In this document: in pieces, positions 24,837 to 36,166 of the stretch
Position numbering within the stretch: the first letter of the stretch is position 1
Layout: every line of letters starts with the position of its first letter
Origin: Cocos nucifera
Taxonomy: Eukaryota; Streptophyta; Magnoliopsida; Arecales; Arecaceae
Assembly: GCA_006176705.1 (NCBI GenBank)
Contig: QRFJ01000082.1
Location: forward strand, 1-64,000
Length of the DNA stretch: 64,000 nucleotides
Direction of reading: 5' to 3'
Program-made: the position numbers and the translations under genes
Notes under the pieces: model-generated
Told to the model about the DNA's origin: nothing
What the model saw: only the letters and a program-made list of their open reading frames with translations
Databases searched by the model: none

Positions 24837-25053
24837 CTATCAGATTTGACTGTCCAGGAATAGCCTTATTTTTTATCAGGAGGTGGTGCCTACTAGGCGT
24901 GTCCTTCAAAGAGCCTACAGCTTAGCTATGGAGTATCGTCACTTCGATTCCATCAAGTTTGCATGGCATGATCCGAGTTTCTATGACTCTCTGACTACGT
25001 CTACAGTATCTCGGAGGGTTCTTTTCATTTTGTAGGAGCCTCCATACTTTAGG
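24837..25053 (+). pseudogene. LINE coding remnant (piece 2 of 3)
   Basis: In frame: IWLSRNSLIFYQEVVPTRRV, then LQRAYSLAMEYRHFDSIKFA, then VLFIL.EPPYF. This is the linker between the zf-RVT and RNase H domains of plant LINEs. It continues piece 1 across CACTA-B and is cut at 25,053 by the LTR element; the next residues, FVKINFDG, are found at 36,172 on. Confidence 0.7.
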
Positions 25054-26070
25054 TATAGAATTTGGTGTGGTGCTTCCAAGCCTTGGAAGGCCATAGGAGG
25101 AGTCAGGAGTTGACTCATATTAGGATAGGTGTCATCCTAGAGCTAGGATAGGAGTGGTCCTAAGATAGAGGCAGCATGTAGCTCTCCATGAGCTTGAGAT
25201 TCAGGTGTGAGAACCTTAAGAGGCTTGGTTAGTGCTCTGAAGATCTAAAAATACAAGATGGAGCAAATAACCAGAGCTAAAAGAAGTATCGGCCAAAAAA
25301 AAGAGTTGGCACATAGGTGGAGCTGGCTTGGATACAAGTCAAGTAGGCTTGGACTGAGACCGAGCTGGCTCAGATCGAGATCGAGCTGGCCCTCTCAAGT
25401 AGATAGAAAATAATGTTTAAAATTCTATGGCATAAGATGCAGTCAAGCCAGCTCGAGTCTCCATCAAGCCGGCTTGGACATGACAGACAGATCTATATAG
25501 GATTTTCTATTTGATCTTGGATGGGGTTTGATCCAAGGGGTTTTAAGGCCTGGTTTAAGAGGTCTTAAGATGACTAACTTATGGTTTGGATTGGGATTAA
25601 GTCCATAGGATGAGAGCATGTGAGACATGGGTGTACATAGGCTCAGTGAGTGCTTTCATGTATTGAGTTAGCCGGAAAGCTTTTGGTTGGGCCTAATAGC
25701 TATATATGCTTTTGGTTGGGCCTAATAGCTATGTATAAATACATAGATTGTATTAGAGTTTAAGTAAAAAAAAGAAATAAAATGTAGATCTTTTCTTTCT
25801 AAACCTCTCCTCTCTCTTTCTCTCTTTCTCTAGGGTTGCCGCCCCAAGATTCCTTAAAAAAACCCTAGAGGGAGAGGCACGTCCCTCAAGCCCTAAGAGG
25901 CCCCATCATAGCATCTAGGATTGGTACTGGTGTTTGCTGCCTTCAGAGATTGAATCTATCACAGATCTCCTCAAGTTCATGCACAAGATCAAGGGTTCCA
26001 CAATATGGTACAGATGAGGTACTATGATTTTCTCTAATATTTGGTATTAGACCTACCGATTATTACAATA
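25054..26070 (+). repeat. 5' LTR
   Basis: Starts TATAGAATTTGGTG (expected TG changed to TA) and ends ATTATTACAATA, again with CA changed to TA. Shared landmarks with the 3' LTR include CCAAGCCTTGGAAGGC, GGATAGGAGTGGTC, GAAGATCTAAAAATACAAGA, a TATA-like GCTATGTATAAATA near 25,730 and CTCTAGGGTTGCC near 25,830. A 43-base internal duplication (AGCTATATATGCTTTTGGTT region, 25,670-25,735) is absent from the 3' LTR. Confidence 0.8.
25340..25490. repeat. GAGCTGGCTCGGATCGA motif cluster in the 5' LTR
   Basis: Five or more copies of the core AGC[TC]GGCT[TC][GA]GA, about 16-25 bases apart. The 3' LTR has the matching cluster at 35,440-35,600. The core equals that upstream of the CACTA-2 and CACTA-A genes. 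Confidence 0.75.
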
Positions 26071-26611
26071 TTTGGTATAAGAGTCTGGTGGAGCATAGAA
26101 GCGAAGAAAAAGTCATACAAGAAGAAATCAAAAATCTACATATCTATTCTACGATATGTCTCAGATCTACTTTCATTTTTGCTATGATTTGGCCAATGAA
26201 AAATAGTGGGTTGAAGGTGGAGATTAAGAGGATTGGTAGGAAAGAATTTTTTTTGGGATAGAAGCACTACTACAAAAATGACCTATCGCAACGATTTTCG
26301 AAATTGCTACCATAGCACCTACGGTAGCGATTTTCATTAACTACTGCTATAGGTCAGACCTATGATAGCGGTTTTTTTAACCACTACTATAGGTCGGACA
26401 TATAGCAGCGGTTAAAGAAAATTGCTATCGTAGGTCGGATCTGTAGCAATGGTTACAAAAAATCGCTGTCATAAGTAGACTTATAGTAGCGGTTCATTGT
26501 AACCACAGTCATAAGTCATACCTATAGCAGCAGTTAGTAGGAACCGCTGCTATAATCTAATTTATGACAGTGATTAATTATAACCGCTATCATATATATA
26601 TATATATATAT

Positions 26612-27561
26612 ATTATATAATTTTAAAATTTAATGTCCATCTTTATCATTCATTATTTAAATAATTATCATTAGAGTATCATCGCAAAAGGTTGCCTCGA
26701 TCCAATGGTCCTAGCTTTGTCGATCAAAAAAATTTGATTTCGATAACCACAAACGATGATACGATGATCTAAAAGATGAAGATCTCTGATGGATCCAAAA
26801 ACCTGCAACAATGATCTCGATAATGTTTGTAGCATACTATCAAAGTTTTACTTCAATCGGATATCGTTATTTTGATCAATTTAGTATAGGTTAGTTTCGA
26901 CTGTTAAATGATAAACGATTGATCAAAGGATCAAACGGTGTCCGATTATGAGATAATTTTTTTTATAAATGATCTTGGCTACTACTTTAATCAATTTTTA
27001 TGCTAGTGATTATAAAATTCAACTCGTGAGATGAAGAACGATCTAAAACTATACATCTCCTCGTAACCATTCTAAAACTTCACTAATTATTATGCGCGTG
27101 CTTTTGCAATATCTACTTAACATGAATAGTTTATATGAAAATGATTTAAATTTTACTATCATCATCATATAAAATATTTAAAATTATATCAAAGATTATA
27201 TAACTAAAAAATTATCTCATAATCGAATGCGGTTTAAACCTTTGATCGCTTGTTTCTAATTTAACGGTCGAAATTATTTCGTACTAAATTGACCATGATA
27301 ATGATATTCGATTGAAGTAAAACTTTGATAGTATACTACAAATATCATCAAGATCATCATTGCAGATTTTTGAATCCATCGAAGATTTTTATTTATCAGA
27401 TCATCGCATCGCCATTCGTGATCATCAAAATTAAATTTTTCTTATCGATGAAGCTAAGGCCATCAGATCGAGGCAATCTTTTGTAACAACACTCTAATGA
27501 TAATTATTTAGATAATGAACGGTGAAGATGGACATTAAATTTTAAAATTATATAATATTTA
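26612..27561. repeat. Imperfect palindrome module (copy in CACTA-A)
   Basis: Arm 1 begins TATATAATTTTAAAATTTAA and runs to about 27,040; arm 2 runs from about 27,115 to 27,561 as its reverse complement. Mirrored words include AATAATTATCATTAGAGT, GTAGCATACTATCAAAGTTT and TCCGATTATGAGATAATTTT. The unpaired centre, about 27,045-27,110, has ATGCGCGTGCTTTTGCAA. Transcribed, it could fold into a very long hairpin. Confidence 0.88.
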
Positions 27562-27762
27562 GAAAAAATAAAAAAAAATTATTTTCAATCTATGGCAATG
27601 GTTATCAAAAATCGCTGCTATAGATCTACGGTAGTGGTTATAGAATCGTTGTCGTAGATCTATGGCAATGGTTCGATAACCGCTGTCGTAGATCTATGGC
27701 AGCGGTTCGATAACCGCTGCCGTAGGTTAGGTTAAAAATTTCTAAATTTTTTCTTTTCTTTC

Positions 27763-28400
27763 ATGCGCGCTCAATCTCTCTCGCTCTCTCTCTCCCACCT
27801 CTTCATCGTCGATGAGGCTCCTTCCCTCCGACCGACGTCGCCCCTCCTCCCCCTCGATCGACGTCGCCCCTCCTTCCCTCTCGATCGGTGTCGCCCCTCC
27901 TTCCCCCTCCCTCTCCGGCCCCTCACCCCTCCATCCGACCCTCCCTCGAAACCCTCCTTTAGGGAACCCCCATCCAATCCTCCCAAGTCCCCTCACAAAA
28001 CCCCCCCTCCGATGAACCCCCCTCCACCCTCACTGGGCCCCCCGCAAACCCCCCCTCCCGCCCCTCCATCCGACCCTCCCTCGGTCCCCAGCGAACCCCC
28101 CTTCGGTGAACCCCCATCCGACCCTCCTTCGACCCCCGCAAAACCCCACCACCACCACCATTCTAAACCCTCTCTCAGCCGAGTATGAAGCCTCCTTCGG
28201 CCTCCTCGTCACATGCCCTCCTCCCCTGGCCCCCATCCCCGACCGCCCCTGCTCTCTCTCTTTTTTTTCTCTTTTTCTCTCTTCTCTATCTCACTATCTT
28301 ATTTTTATTTTGCAGATTACCTCTAGTACCATCATCTTCCTCTAGCATCATCGTCGGCGATCCTCAGAGCTTTCGATGTGATCCGCTCTCTATAGCCACA
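27763..28400. repeat. C-rich minisatellite and leader of CACTA-A
   Basis: Tandem units of about 27 bases with the core CCCTCGATCGACGTCGCCCC at 27,830-27,900, then CCCCCCTCCGATGAACC-like units to 28,160. A plausible 3' splice site TTTTGCAG at 28,308-28,315 and the word ACCATCATCTTCCTCTAGC follow, and this segment is conserved in CACTA-1 and CACTA-2. It may be the untranslated leader of the transposon transcript. Overlapping Pro-rich frames are compositional. Confidence 0.65.
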
Positions 28401-28429
28401 GATTTTTTTTTTAATTTTATAGTATTATT

Positions 28430-28515
28430 TATTAATCATATATATTTATAATAATTTATAAAATATTTATAATAAATATTATAAATATTTATTATAAATA
28501 TTATAATTATCTGCA
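28430..28515. repeat. AT palindrome block of CACTA-A
   Basis: Alternating TTATAATAAATATTATAAA words form overlapping inverted repeats. The same block is at 10,425-10,500 and 57,790-57,905, between the low-complexity leader and the ATGGCA/CATGGC motif region. Confidence 0.7.
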
Positions 28516-29044
28516 TGCCATAGTTTTTGGGTTGTGCTATGGCAGTAGCCTTGGGTCGTACCATGTCAGCGGCTGTAGACTAGATCTATCAATGGATTGG
28601 ATTCAGATCGAAATTTGGATATTCATATCAAGACCCAATTTTAATTACTGATATCGGATCTGAGCCCAAATATCCAACAGGTCTATACTTGAGAGAGGAA
28701 GAGAGGGATCCGACCTCATCGCCATCATTGGGAGGGAGGGGGTCCGGCCTCACCGACAAGGGAGATCGAGAGAGGGTGAGTGGGAGATCGAGAGAGCGAG
28801 AGAGGAAGGAAGGGGATCGGACTTCGTCGGCATCACTGGGAGGGATGGGGTTCAGCCTTGCCGATGAGGGAGATCGAGAGAGTGAGAGAGGGAGAGATGG
28901 GGTCCGACCTCGCCAACAAGGAAGATTGAGAGAGGGAGAGAGAAAGATCGAGAGATAAAAAAGCTGGGAGGGAAGGGTTCGGCCTCTCCACCATCATCGA
29001 TGAGAGAGATCGAGAGAGAGAGAGAGTGATTGAGGGGATGGCAC

Positions 29045-29170
29045 ATAATGGAGCCAGCTCGGATACGTAACCAAGCCAGCTCGAACCGTGATCGAGCCGG
29101 CTAGGGGGGGACCCTAGCTGGATGTCTCGGGCATGGAGCTGGCTGTCTTAGGCACAGAGCTGGCTTAACT
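29045..29170. repeat. AGCCGGCTCG motif cluster upstream of CACTA-A gene
   Basis: GAGCCAGCTCGGATACG, AAGCCAGCTCGAACC, GAGCCGGCTAGGG and GAGCTGGC words occur in the 190 bases before the start codon at 29,240, opposite in orientation to the cluster in CACTA-2, as the element orientation requires. Confidence 0.75.
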
Positions 29171-29239
29171 TTCGAGAGAATAGAATTTAATATGTCATAA
29201 TATTATATTGATTAATGTTCATTAACGTTGCATATCACA

Positions 29240-30944
29240 ATGGTACCGAAACACCATCTAGCTTTCACCCTTGCCTCTCGACGGGTTACACGCAGTTCCG
29301 CATCCGAGGAACAGTCAGAGCATACTCCATCCACCTTGACATCGACTGCTCAAAGATCTTCACCGTCGATATCTACTCTACCGACAGTATCTACTCCATC
29401 AATAGCTAAGCTTCTACCGTCGCAGGCATCTGAGTGCATGTTTTTATTATATTAGCATAATTTTATTTTTTATATAGTATTATATACTTTTATATTTGCA
29501 TAATATATTTGCATTGTAGGTGCATCATTCAGTCGGATATTTTGCAGTCCCACACGTATGACACACATGTAGAACCGCCAGCATCAAGTGATGGTATAGT
29601 ATGATGCGGAGGGGACGTCGGTAGGGGAGACCGCATGGGAGATGTATTTCTTTTTTGGAGTACTTGTGAGGTGGTTGAACATCATTCCCATAGAGCCCAG
29701 AGACTAGCGTTTGATGGATGCTGCCGTCAGGGATCAGATATGGGAGGAGATATGGGTAAGTACGCACATCTTAATTATATTTATATATTTTATATATTTA
29801 CACTATATATATTTGATTAGAATAATTTTGTAATTGATTTTTGATAAATTTATGTAGAGGAGGTACGACTTCTTCGATCACGAGAGGGCTCGAGATGTCC
29901 GACTGAAGAAGATCGAGAAGTTGTACCGAGATTACAAGGTTAGGCTTCACAGAGGATGGCTCAAGCACCGATGAGATACTTCGAAGGAGCTTGTTCCTTG
30001 GATACAGGATTGTCCTTTGAGTCAGTGGGAGAGGATGGTTAGATACTGGAGGAGCCAGGAGTTCGAGATAAAATTTTTAATTTTTAAATTTTTCAATACG
30101 CTTAAAATTTTATTTAAATATTTTTTAAATATTTATTATTTATTTAAATACTTGTTAGGCTATCTTCTATCAGAACTGAGAGAACTGTGCAGCCTAGGAG
30201 TATATGCATACTCTATGCCATGAGTTTATGATCAGTCGTGTGCATAGAGAGATAATTAATTCTAAATTTTACTAAATAAATTAAATTCATATTTTTTATC
30301 ATCTTTCTGATAAATTTATTCTTTGTTATAGCTGATGAGAGATGGAGTGATGTCCAGTCATAGCGAGATCTTTCGATCCAGCCACACGAACAAGATGGGC
30401 AGGTCGATGAATACCGCGATCGAACATATTTTTGTAAGTATTAAATATATTAGTATATATGATTAGTATTATAGTATTTCTTATAAACTTTTATTTTAAT
30501 TTATAATTACAGGATCAGTTAGATGCGCGAGCGAGCGAGGGCTCGAATACCTTTGGGCTCCATGACCATCTATCTCAGGTTTTGAGATCTAAGTACTCTG
30601 GAAGGATCCAATGTAGGTCCGAACACACGTTGATAAGCTACTAATCCGAGGTGAGTGTCTTCTCACAGACTTTCGATATCGTCAGTTGAAAGAAATTTGA
30701 GGAGGCATTGGCATGGGCAGATCATGCTACGATGCGGACAGATCGGGCTGAGGAGTACGCATCTCATCTGGAGGACATCATGAGAGATATGATGTCGATG
30801 CTCAATGAGTGTTTTGGAGTCACGAACTTCGAGGATATGTTGACCCACATTCCAGCTTCGGCTTCAGCTCTGGCTCCAGCTCCGGCTCTAGCTCCGACTT
30901 TCGATGACGACGACGACGGTGATGTAGATTTAGAAGATTTTTGA
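29240..30944 (+). pseudogene. TNPA-like (Ptta/En/Spm, Transposase_24 class) gene of CACTA-A
   Basis: Start at 29,240 (MVPKHHLAFTLASRRVTRSS), Ser/Thr-rich exon 1 to about 29,438. Exon 2, about 29,520-29,755, ends at the donor GTAAGT and contains EMYFFFGVLVRWLN. Exon 3, 29,858 to about 30,067, has YDFFDHERARDVRLKKIEKL and WIQDCPLSQWERMVRYWRSQ. Exon 5, about 30,331-30,434, reads SSEIFRSSHTNKMGRSMNTA-like, the F-x-x-T-H-T-x-K-x-G motif of the class. The last exon, about 30,668-30,944, has a coiled segment, an Ala/Pro run and an acidic end. In-frame stops in exons 2 and 3 mark it as dead. Exon limits are approximate. Class assignment is from motifs. Confidence 0.65.
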
Positions 30945-31482
30945 TATATTTTATTTTTTAAAAAAAAATTATAATAAATTTTATTCGATAATAAAATTTT
31001 AGTATTTTAGAATATTTTTTATATTTTTTATATTATATATCTATATTTATCAAGTAAAATATATAAAAAAATAAAAATTTTATTTTTTTAATTATTCAAT
31101 ATCTATGGTAGTAATTTTATAATCGCTGATATATCCGTGCCAACCACTGTCATAGGTTCGATGTCAATCGCTACACTAGACCTATGGCAGCGATTAAGAA
31201 ATTACTGTTATAGATTATCTATAGCAGTAATTATATAACCACTACTATAGATATCCTATGGCAGTGGTTACATAACCACTATGATAGGTCGATCTATTGC
31301 TGTAGTTTATAAATCGCTATAATAGGTAATCTATGATAGTGGTTCTAACAACCGCTGCCATAGAGCTATGGCGACGGCCGCAGTAGCAGCGGTTAGAAAA
31401 CTACTGCCATAGCCAATGACAGTAATTTTTTAGGCTACGACAGCAGTTACAAACCATTGTCGTAGCCCTTTTTGTAGTAGTG

Positions 31483-32534
31483 AAGGTTTGAATACATGAT
31501 TTGCTAATCCAACTTTGGTTGGAGGTGGTCTTGGTAGAAAGATCGGGACGTATGATGGGTAGACAATAGGATTCTCTTAGAAGATGGACAATGAGAGGCA
31601 ATTTGGTAGATGAAGAGAGATCATCCAAAGGATGATGATCGAGAGAAAGCTAAAGAAGCAACTATACATCCTTTGATTGCAGAAAGGTGAAAAAATAGTC
31701 AACAAAAGTGACTATACATCCTTCAATTATAGGAAGATGGAAAAATAGTCGAAGATGCATTCAGCAGTTTGATTAGAGCAAGAATTTATGAAGCCTTGGG
31801 ATGATGGAGATGGTTGATCTATGAAGAGTCGCAGCAGGTTCAGAAGAGATAAAAATCCTTGGTGGTTTTGGAGGTGCCTGCAGAGTTATGGATTATCCGA
31901 GATAGGAGCAGCGATGGAGGTCTAGCAAGTCAGGACTGAATGACTGATCTTGGATAAGATTTCTTCTGTAGGGGCATCAGAAAAAGTTGCAATTCAAGTG
32001 AAGGATGGATTTTGTGAAGCAAGAGAGGATCTGGATACCTATAAAAAGATGGTGTCGAGCCTCAGGATGAGATAGATGGGTCAGAGCCCAGGATAGTATT
32101 TGAGCTATAGTTCCTCTGGGTGAAACTGAAGTGATGGTTGGTACAGAGGCAGAAGATGATGAAATGCTAGAGTGAAATTTCGTAGGATTCAGTCGCTAGT
32201 TTTTAAAGAGTTAGATGAGCTCTTAGGTTTTTGAAGGTGCCTATGGGTTATGGAGTATCCGAGATGGCTTTGAAGAGGTCTATGGAGTGCGAAAGGTTTG
32301 AAGGGATAGTGAGGGTGTTCGAGGTGCAGTGATAGGCCTAGCAGTACAACGTTGGTTTGTTGGCCTTAGGTGACTTGATTACAGAGTTAGGTTCTTTTGC
32401 GGCACCAGAGAACTTTAGTTTCAGATGAAGCATCGAGCAGAGATGGCTTCACAAGTAGAGAGGAGTTTGACATGAGTTCAGGATAGAGGGATGTAGAGGA
32501 AGGACTGATATTCCAGCACTAATGTCGAAAATAT
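31483..32534. other. Internal non-coding part of the LTR element
   Basis: No credible frame. Weak internal duplications: CAACTATACATCCTTTGATT / TGACTATACATCCTTCAATT near 31,660 and 31,710, and GGAGGTGCCTGCAGAGTTAT / GAAGGTGCCTATGGGTTATG near 31,870 and 32,235. Moderate purine bias on the plus strand. Confidence 0.5.
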
Positions 32535-34804
32535 TGAAGGAAAATCCTGATTTTTCAGTCCAGGTTCATTCAGATCTGATCAGATTAAGAGATATATTTC
32601 AAAAATTTTTCTCTTTGATCTCTATCAGATCTGGAATGTTTCAGATCTGATTCTTATTATTTTAATAAATAAAATAAAATAAAAATAAATTAAATTAAAT
32701 TTAATTTACCTGATTTAGGTAATCCAATTACCCGTTGATGATCCTGTATGCAGCGGAAGGTTCTGGATCTAGCCACGCAAGCACCTAGCCTCTACTGGTA
32801 TCCACTCAGGATTATCTGAAGATCCTCTTCTTCTCTATCATGTCTCCAAAAATCAGATCTGGATCTGATTTGGAGGATCTTCAAAACTCCTTTTGAAGAT
32901 CAGCAGTCATCCTTTGCAGTAGTGCAGCCTTCTTGCTTTTGATCGCCTTTCTTTGATCTGGATCGCACCAACCAAGCTCCAAAACTATTTTGGACGTGGA
33001 GAGGAGAGGGAGAAGAAGCTTTGGCATGGAGGAGGAGAGGAGAAAAGGCCTTTGGGCGTATGGAAACTCTTAGCCACTTTTTGAGTTGGGTATAGGGTCT
33101 TATTTATAGACTAACTATGATCCAACTCCTCTTCTTCCCAACCAATCATAACCCTTTGTGAAATCAGATCTAAATCTGATTGGTGGGAATAGAGTCCCCT
33201 GAATTCCTCCTTAGAGGATGCCTAAGACTAGTCAAACTGGATTCTTAGAAGAACTCTAATTAGAATCCAAAAGGAAGGTGGAGTCCTTGTCCAACAAGGA
33301 CTCCAGGGTGCCTCCAACTTGGGCACACGCCAAGGGTGGTATGCGCCCTCCTCCTTACCAGGTTCTGACAGAGGGACAGGCCCCCACCAGCTCTCCAATA
33401 GGTGTGTGACATGTGGTCATAAGTCAAAGTGTCAATGGTCAATGTTTGATCAGTCAAAGGTAGACTTTTGACCAAAGTCAAAGAACAAGAAATGGCAGGT
33501 GACCAAAAATGGTAGGTAATATCTTACAAAATAAGACAATATTTTTTGACTTGGACAACCTCCAGTCAAACCATATGAAGGCCTCTAATTGAGCACAAAC
33601 TTCTTTGGCTCAGATAGGACAACTTATTTATGATAGTAAAAAAAGAACGTTAGATTCAATCGAGTGCTAGCATGATTTTCTTGAACCTAATTGAATCTCA
33701 TTCAGATCAATTGAACTAGATCAGTTCAATTGATGATCACTAGATTCAAACCCTTGTTTGTGTGATCCAGTTAGGTTCAGTTCTGTATGATAATGGGATA
33801 TGTCATGATCTCTATCATCGACATCATCGAAACTTCTTTCGATGGATCAAAACTCTTCTGATTCGAACAGCTAGAATGATCGATCATCTAAATCATTCTA
33901 ATTGCTCCCAAAATCCACCAGTGACACCTAGCAGTATATGGTGGCAACCCATCAGAGCTGAATGCGAACCTCTTGGTGCAGCTACCTGTGTGATTAAGTT
34001 CTTCTATCTTGAGCTCCGATCAGATTAGGGTTAAGGTAAACTCGTCAAACCTTAGTTTCTGTCATATGATGCAATCATTCGATTCGAGTCTGATGTGAAA
34101 ATCTAAATAGAAACTCTTTCTATTATTTCACTCTGCCATGGCCATGGACTTCTGAACTTGATTCTCATGATTATCATAGGGCTGCTCCTCTACCACCGAG
34201 GTAGATAGATTCCATCTTGATGCCATCCAGTTCCTACAATGAACATGCTATAGCCAACATACACCTCAGGATTCCATATGGCTAGGAGACCGAGTAATGG
34301 TGTAGTCAAACTATAACACCCTCAAGGTGAACTACCGATGCATCTCAGGTCAAAGAACCAGACACACTACTGCAGCATCGAGTCAGTCATTGACGAGAAG
34401 GTAGACTCCCTAATGACTACTCGAGGTGGTCACGCTCAGTGCCCTCGTTCTCTAACGAGTATCTATATTCTCGCTCTGGTGTCTCCACACCGTAGACTTA
34501 AGACTCATCTACTAAAGAGAAGCGATTGTACACCAACCTTTCAGATCAATCACCATCCTCATGATGATCCTATGGTTGGGAGCATTTTATGAGTTAACAA
34601 TGATTATTCATGTCTTAAATTTTCAACTCTTGAAAATATGAATTATCATTACCATTAACTCAAAGGATGTATCACAGACACTAAATACACATATGTGATA
34701 GAAAATAACCCATTTTATTGATATTAGTCAAAATTATAATTTTGCCCTAGAAATGTATTACAAGTGTCAGCCAATTCTGGCTTCTAGGACACATATATCT
34801 AACA
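32535..34804 (-). mobile_element. Solo LTR of a copia-type retrotransposon
   Basis: On the minus strand it starts TGTTAGATATATGTGTCCTA and ends in CA (plus strand TGAAGG at 32,535), 2,270 bp, with 5-bp duplications AATAT at 32,530-32,534 and 34,805-34,809. It contains a TATA-like GTCTATAAATAAGACC (plus-strand complement at 33,093-33,110) and a poly-purine/poly-pyrimidine leader. No internal coding region or second LTR is attached, so unequal recombination probably removed the body. Short frames inside are not genes. Confidence 0.85.
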
Positions 34805-35167
34805 AATATATAGTTCCAGATAGAGCGGCATGTGCAGATGGATAATCATAATTCTAAAGAGACCATGTCAGATGGTGCAGCAAATGTCGGTATGGAATGC
34901 TGTAGTTTCTCCAAAAAAGTCTAGGACAAGTAATGCAACTGCCAAGTAGAAGGATATCTACAACTCCAAAAGTGGTATCAAGAAGCAAGCCAAGGTCTTC
35001 AATAAAGGAGACGATCATTCCAAAGATCACAAAGAGAGCTCAGCAGCTGAAGAAGGATGGTGATGGTAAGGTATGCACAAGGAGCTATCAGAGAGCACAT
35101 CAATAGTGGGATCATACAGGAGGACATTGCCAAGTATGCCAAGAATTATGTGCACCAAGATAGAGAT
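34805..35167. other. 3' internal segment of the LTR element
   Basis: Lys/Ser-rich codons in one plus frame (IKKQAKVFNKGDDHSKDHKE) but no recognised domain. Ends in the purine-rich AAGATAGAGAT just before the 3' LTR, a candidate polypurine tract. Confidence 0.5.
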
Positions 35168-36166
35168 TATAGGATTTAATATGGTACTCCCAAGCCTTAG
35201 AAGGCTACAAGAGAAGTTAGGAGTTGGCTCTGGGGATACTTGAATAGATGTCATCCTAGGGCTAAGATAGGAGTGGTCTTAAAATGAAGGTGACATGTAG
35301 CTCTCCACGGGCTTGAGGTTCAGATATGAGAACCTTGAAAGACTTGGTTGGTGCTTCGAAGATCTAAAAATACAAGATAGAGCAAAGAATCAGAGTCAGG
35401 AGAAGTATCATCCAAGAAAAGAGGTTTGCACATAGGTAGAGCAAGCTCGGATGCAAGTTGAGCCGGCTCGGATCGAGATCGAGCCAACTCGGATCGAGAT
35501 CGAGCCAATCCTCTCAAGTAGATAGAAAATAATGTTCGAAAATCTATGGCATGAATGTAGTCAAGCTAGCTTGAGCCTCCGTCGAGCCAGCTCGGACATG
35601 ATAAATAGATCTACACAAAGTTTTCTATTTGGTCTTGGGTTAGGTTTGATCCAAGAAATTTTAAGGCCTGGTTTAAGAAGTCTTAATTAAGATGGCTAAC
35701 TCATGGTTTAGACTAGGATTAAGTCCATGAGATGAGAGCATGTGAGACATGCGAGTGCATGAGCTCCGTGAGTACTTGTATGTACTAGATTAGCTAGGAG
35801 AGTTTTTGATCATGCCTAATAGCTATGTATAAATAAATAAATTGTATTAGAGTTTAGGAAAAAGAAGTGAAATACATATCTTTTCTTCCAGAACCTCACC
35901 TCTTTCTTTCTTTTTTTCTCTAGGGTTGCCATCCTAAAGTTTCTTGAAGAAATCCTAGAGGGAGGGGCACCTCCCTCAAGCCCTAGGAGGGAGGCATCTC
36001 GTCATAGCACCTAAGATTGGTGCTGGTGTTTGCTGCCTTCAATGATCGAATCTATCATAGATCTTCTCAGGTTTATGCTTAAGATCGGGGGTTCCACAAT
36101 ATGGTATAGATGATGTATCATAATTTTCTCTAACATTTGGTATCAAAGATGCCATTTGTTACAACA
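35168..36166 (+). repeat. 3' LTR
   Basis: Starts TATAGGATTTAATATGG and ends TTTGTTACAACA, parallel to the 5' LTR over its full 1.0 kb. It is followed directly by the target duplication CTAGG and by LINE coding sequence. Confidence 0.8.

Larger units (their letters stand above)
26265..31482 (+). mobile_element. CACTA-A, complete 5.2-kb CACTA element with perfect target duplication
   Basis: Termini are CACTACTACAAAAATG (26,265) and TTTTTGTAGTAGTG (ending 31,482); the 3-bp duplication AAG is present at 26,262-26,264 and 31,483-31,485. Order: subterminal repeats CTATAGCAGCGGTT (26,280-26,590), palindrome, subterminal repeats (27,590-27,725), C-rich block, TNPA-like gene (29,240-30,944), subterminal repeats (31,100-31,465). 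It lacks a TNP2 transposase, so movement would have depended on another element. It sits 195 bases inside the LTR element's internal region. Confidence 0.93.
25054..36166 (+). mobile_element. LTR retrotransposon without coding capacity (LARD-like), host to two further insertions
   Basis: Two direct LTRs, 25,054-26,070 and 35,168-36,166, enclose about 1.6 kb of own sequence once the nested CACTA-A and solo LTR are removed. A primer-binding site TTTGGTATAAGAGTCTGG at 26,071-26,088 resembles the tRNA-Met type. Flanks are TTAGG (25,049-25,053) and CTAGG (36,167-36,171), a 5-bp target duplication with one mismatch. The LINE frame is restored when it is removed. No gag or pol was found in the remaining internal pieces (26,089-26,264; 31,483-32,534; 34,805-35,167). 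Confidence 0.8.

Noticed and set aside
27763..28188. Extensin-like proline-rich frame
   Set aside because: It is a minisatellite in the leader of CACTA-A, and no signal peptide or regular extensin motif is present.
33762..34592. Plus-strand frames of 84-88 codons
   Set aside because: They lie wholly inside the solo LTR, on the strand opposite to its transcription, with no domain.
36131..36150. Second primer-binding-like word ATTTGGTATCAAAGATGCC near the end of the 3' LTR
   Set aside because: The same word is within the 5' LTR as well (26,035-26,055); the true site is at 26,071, directly after the LTR end defined by the target duplication.
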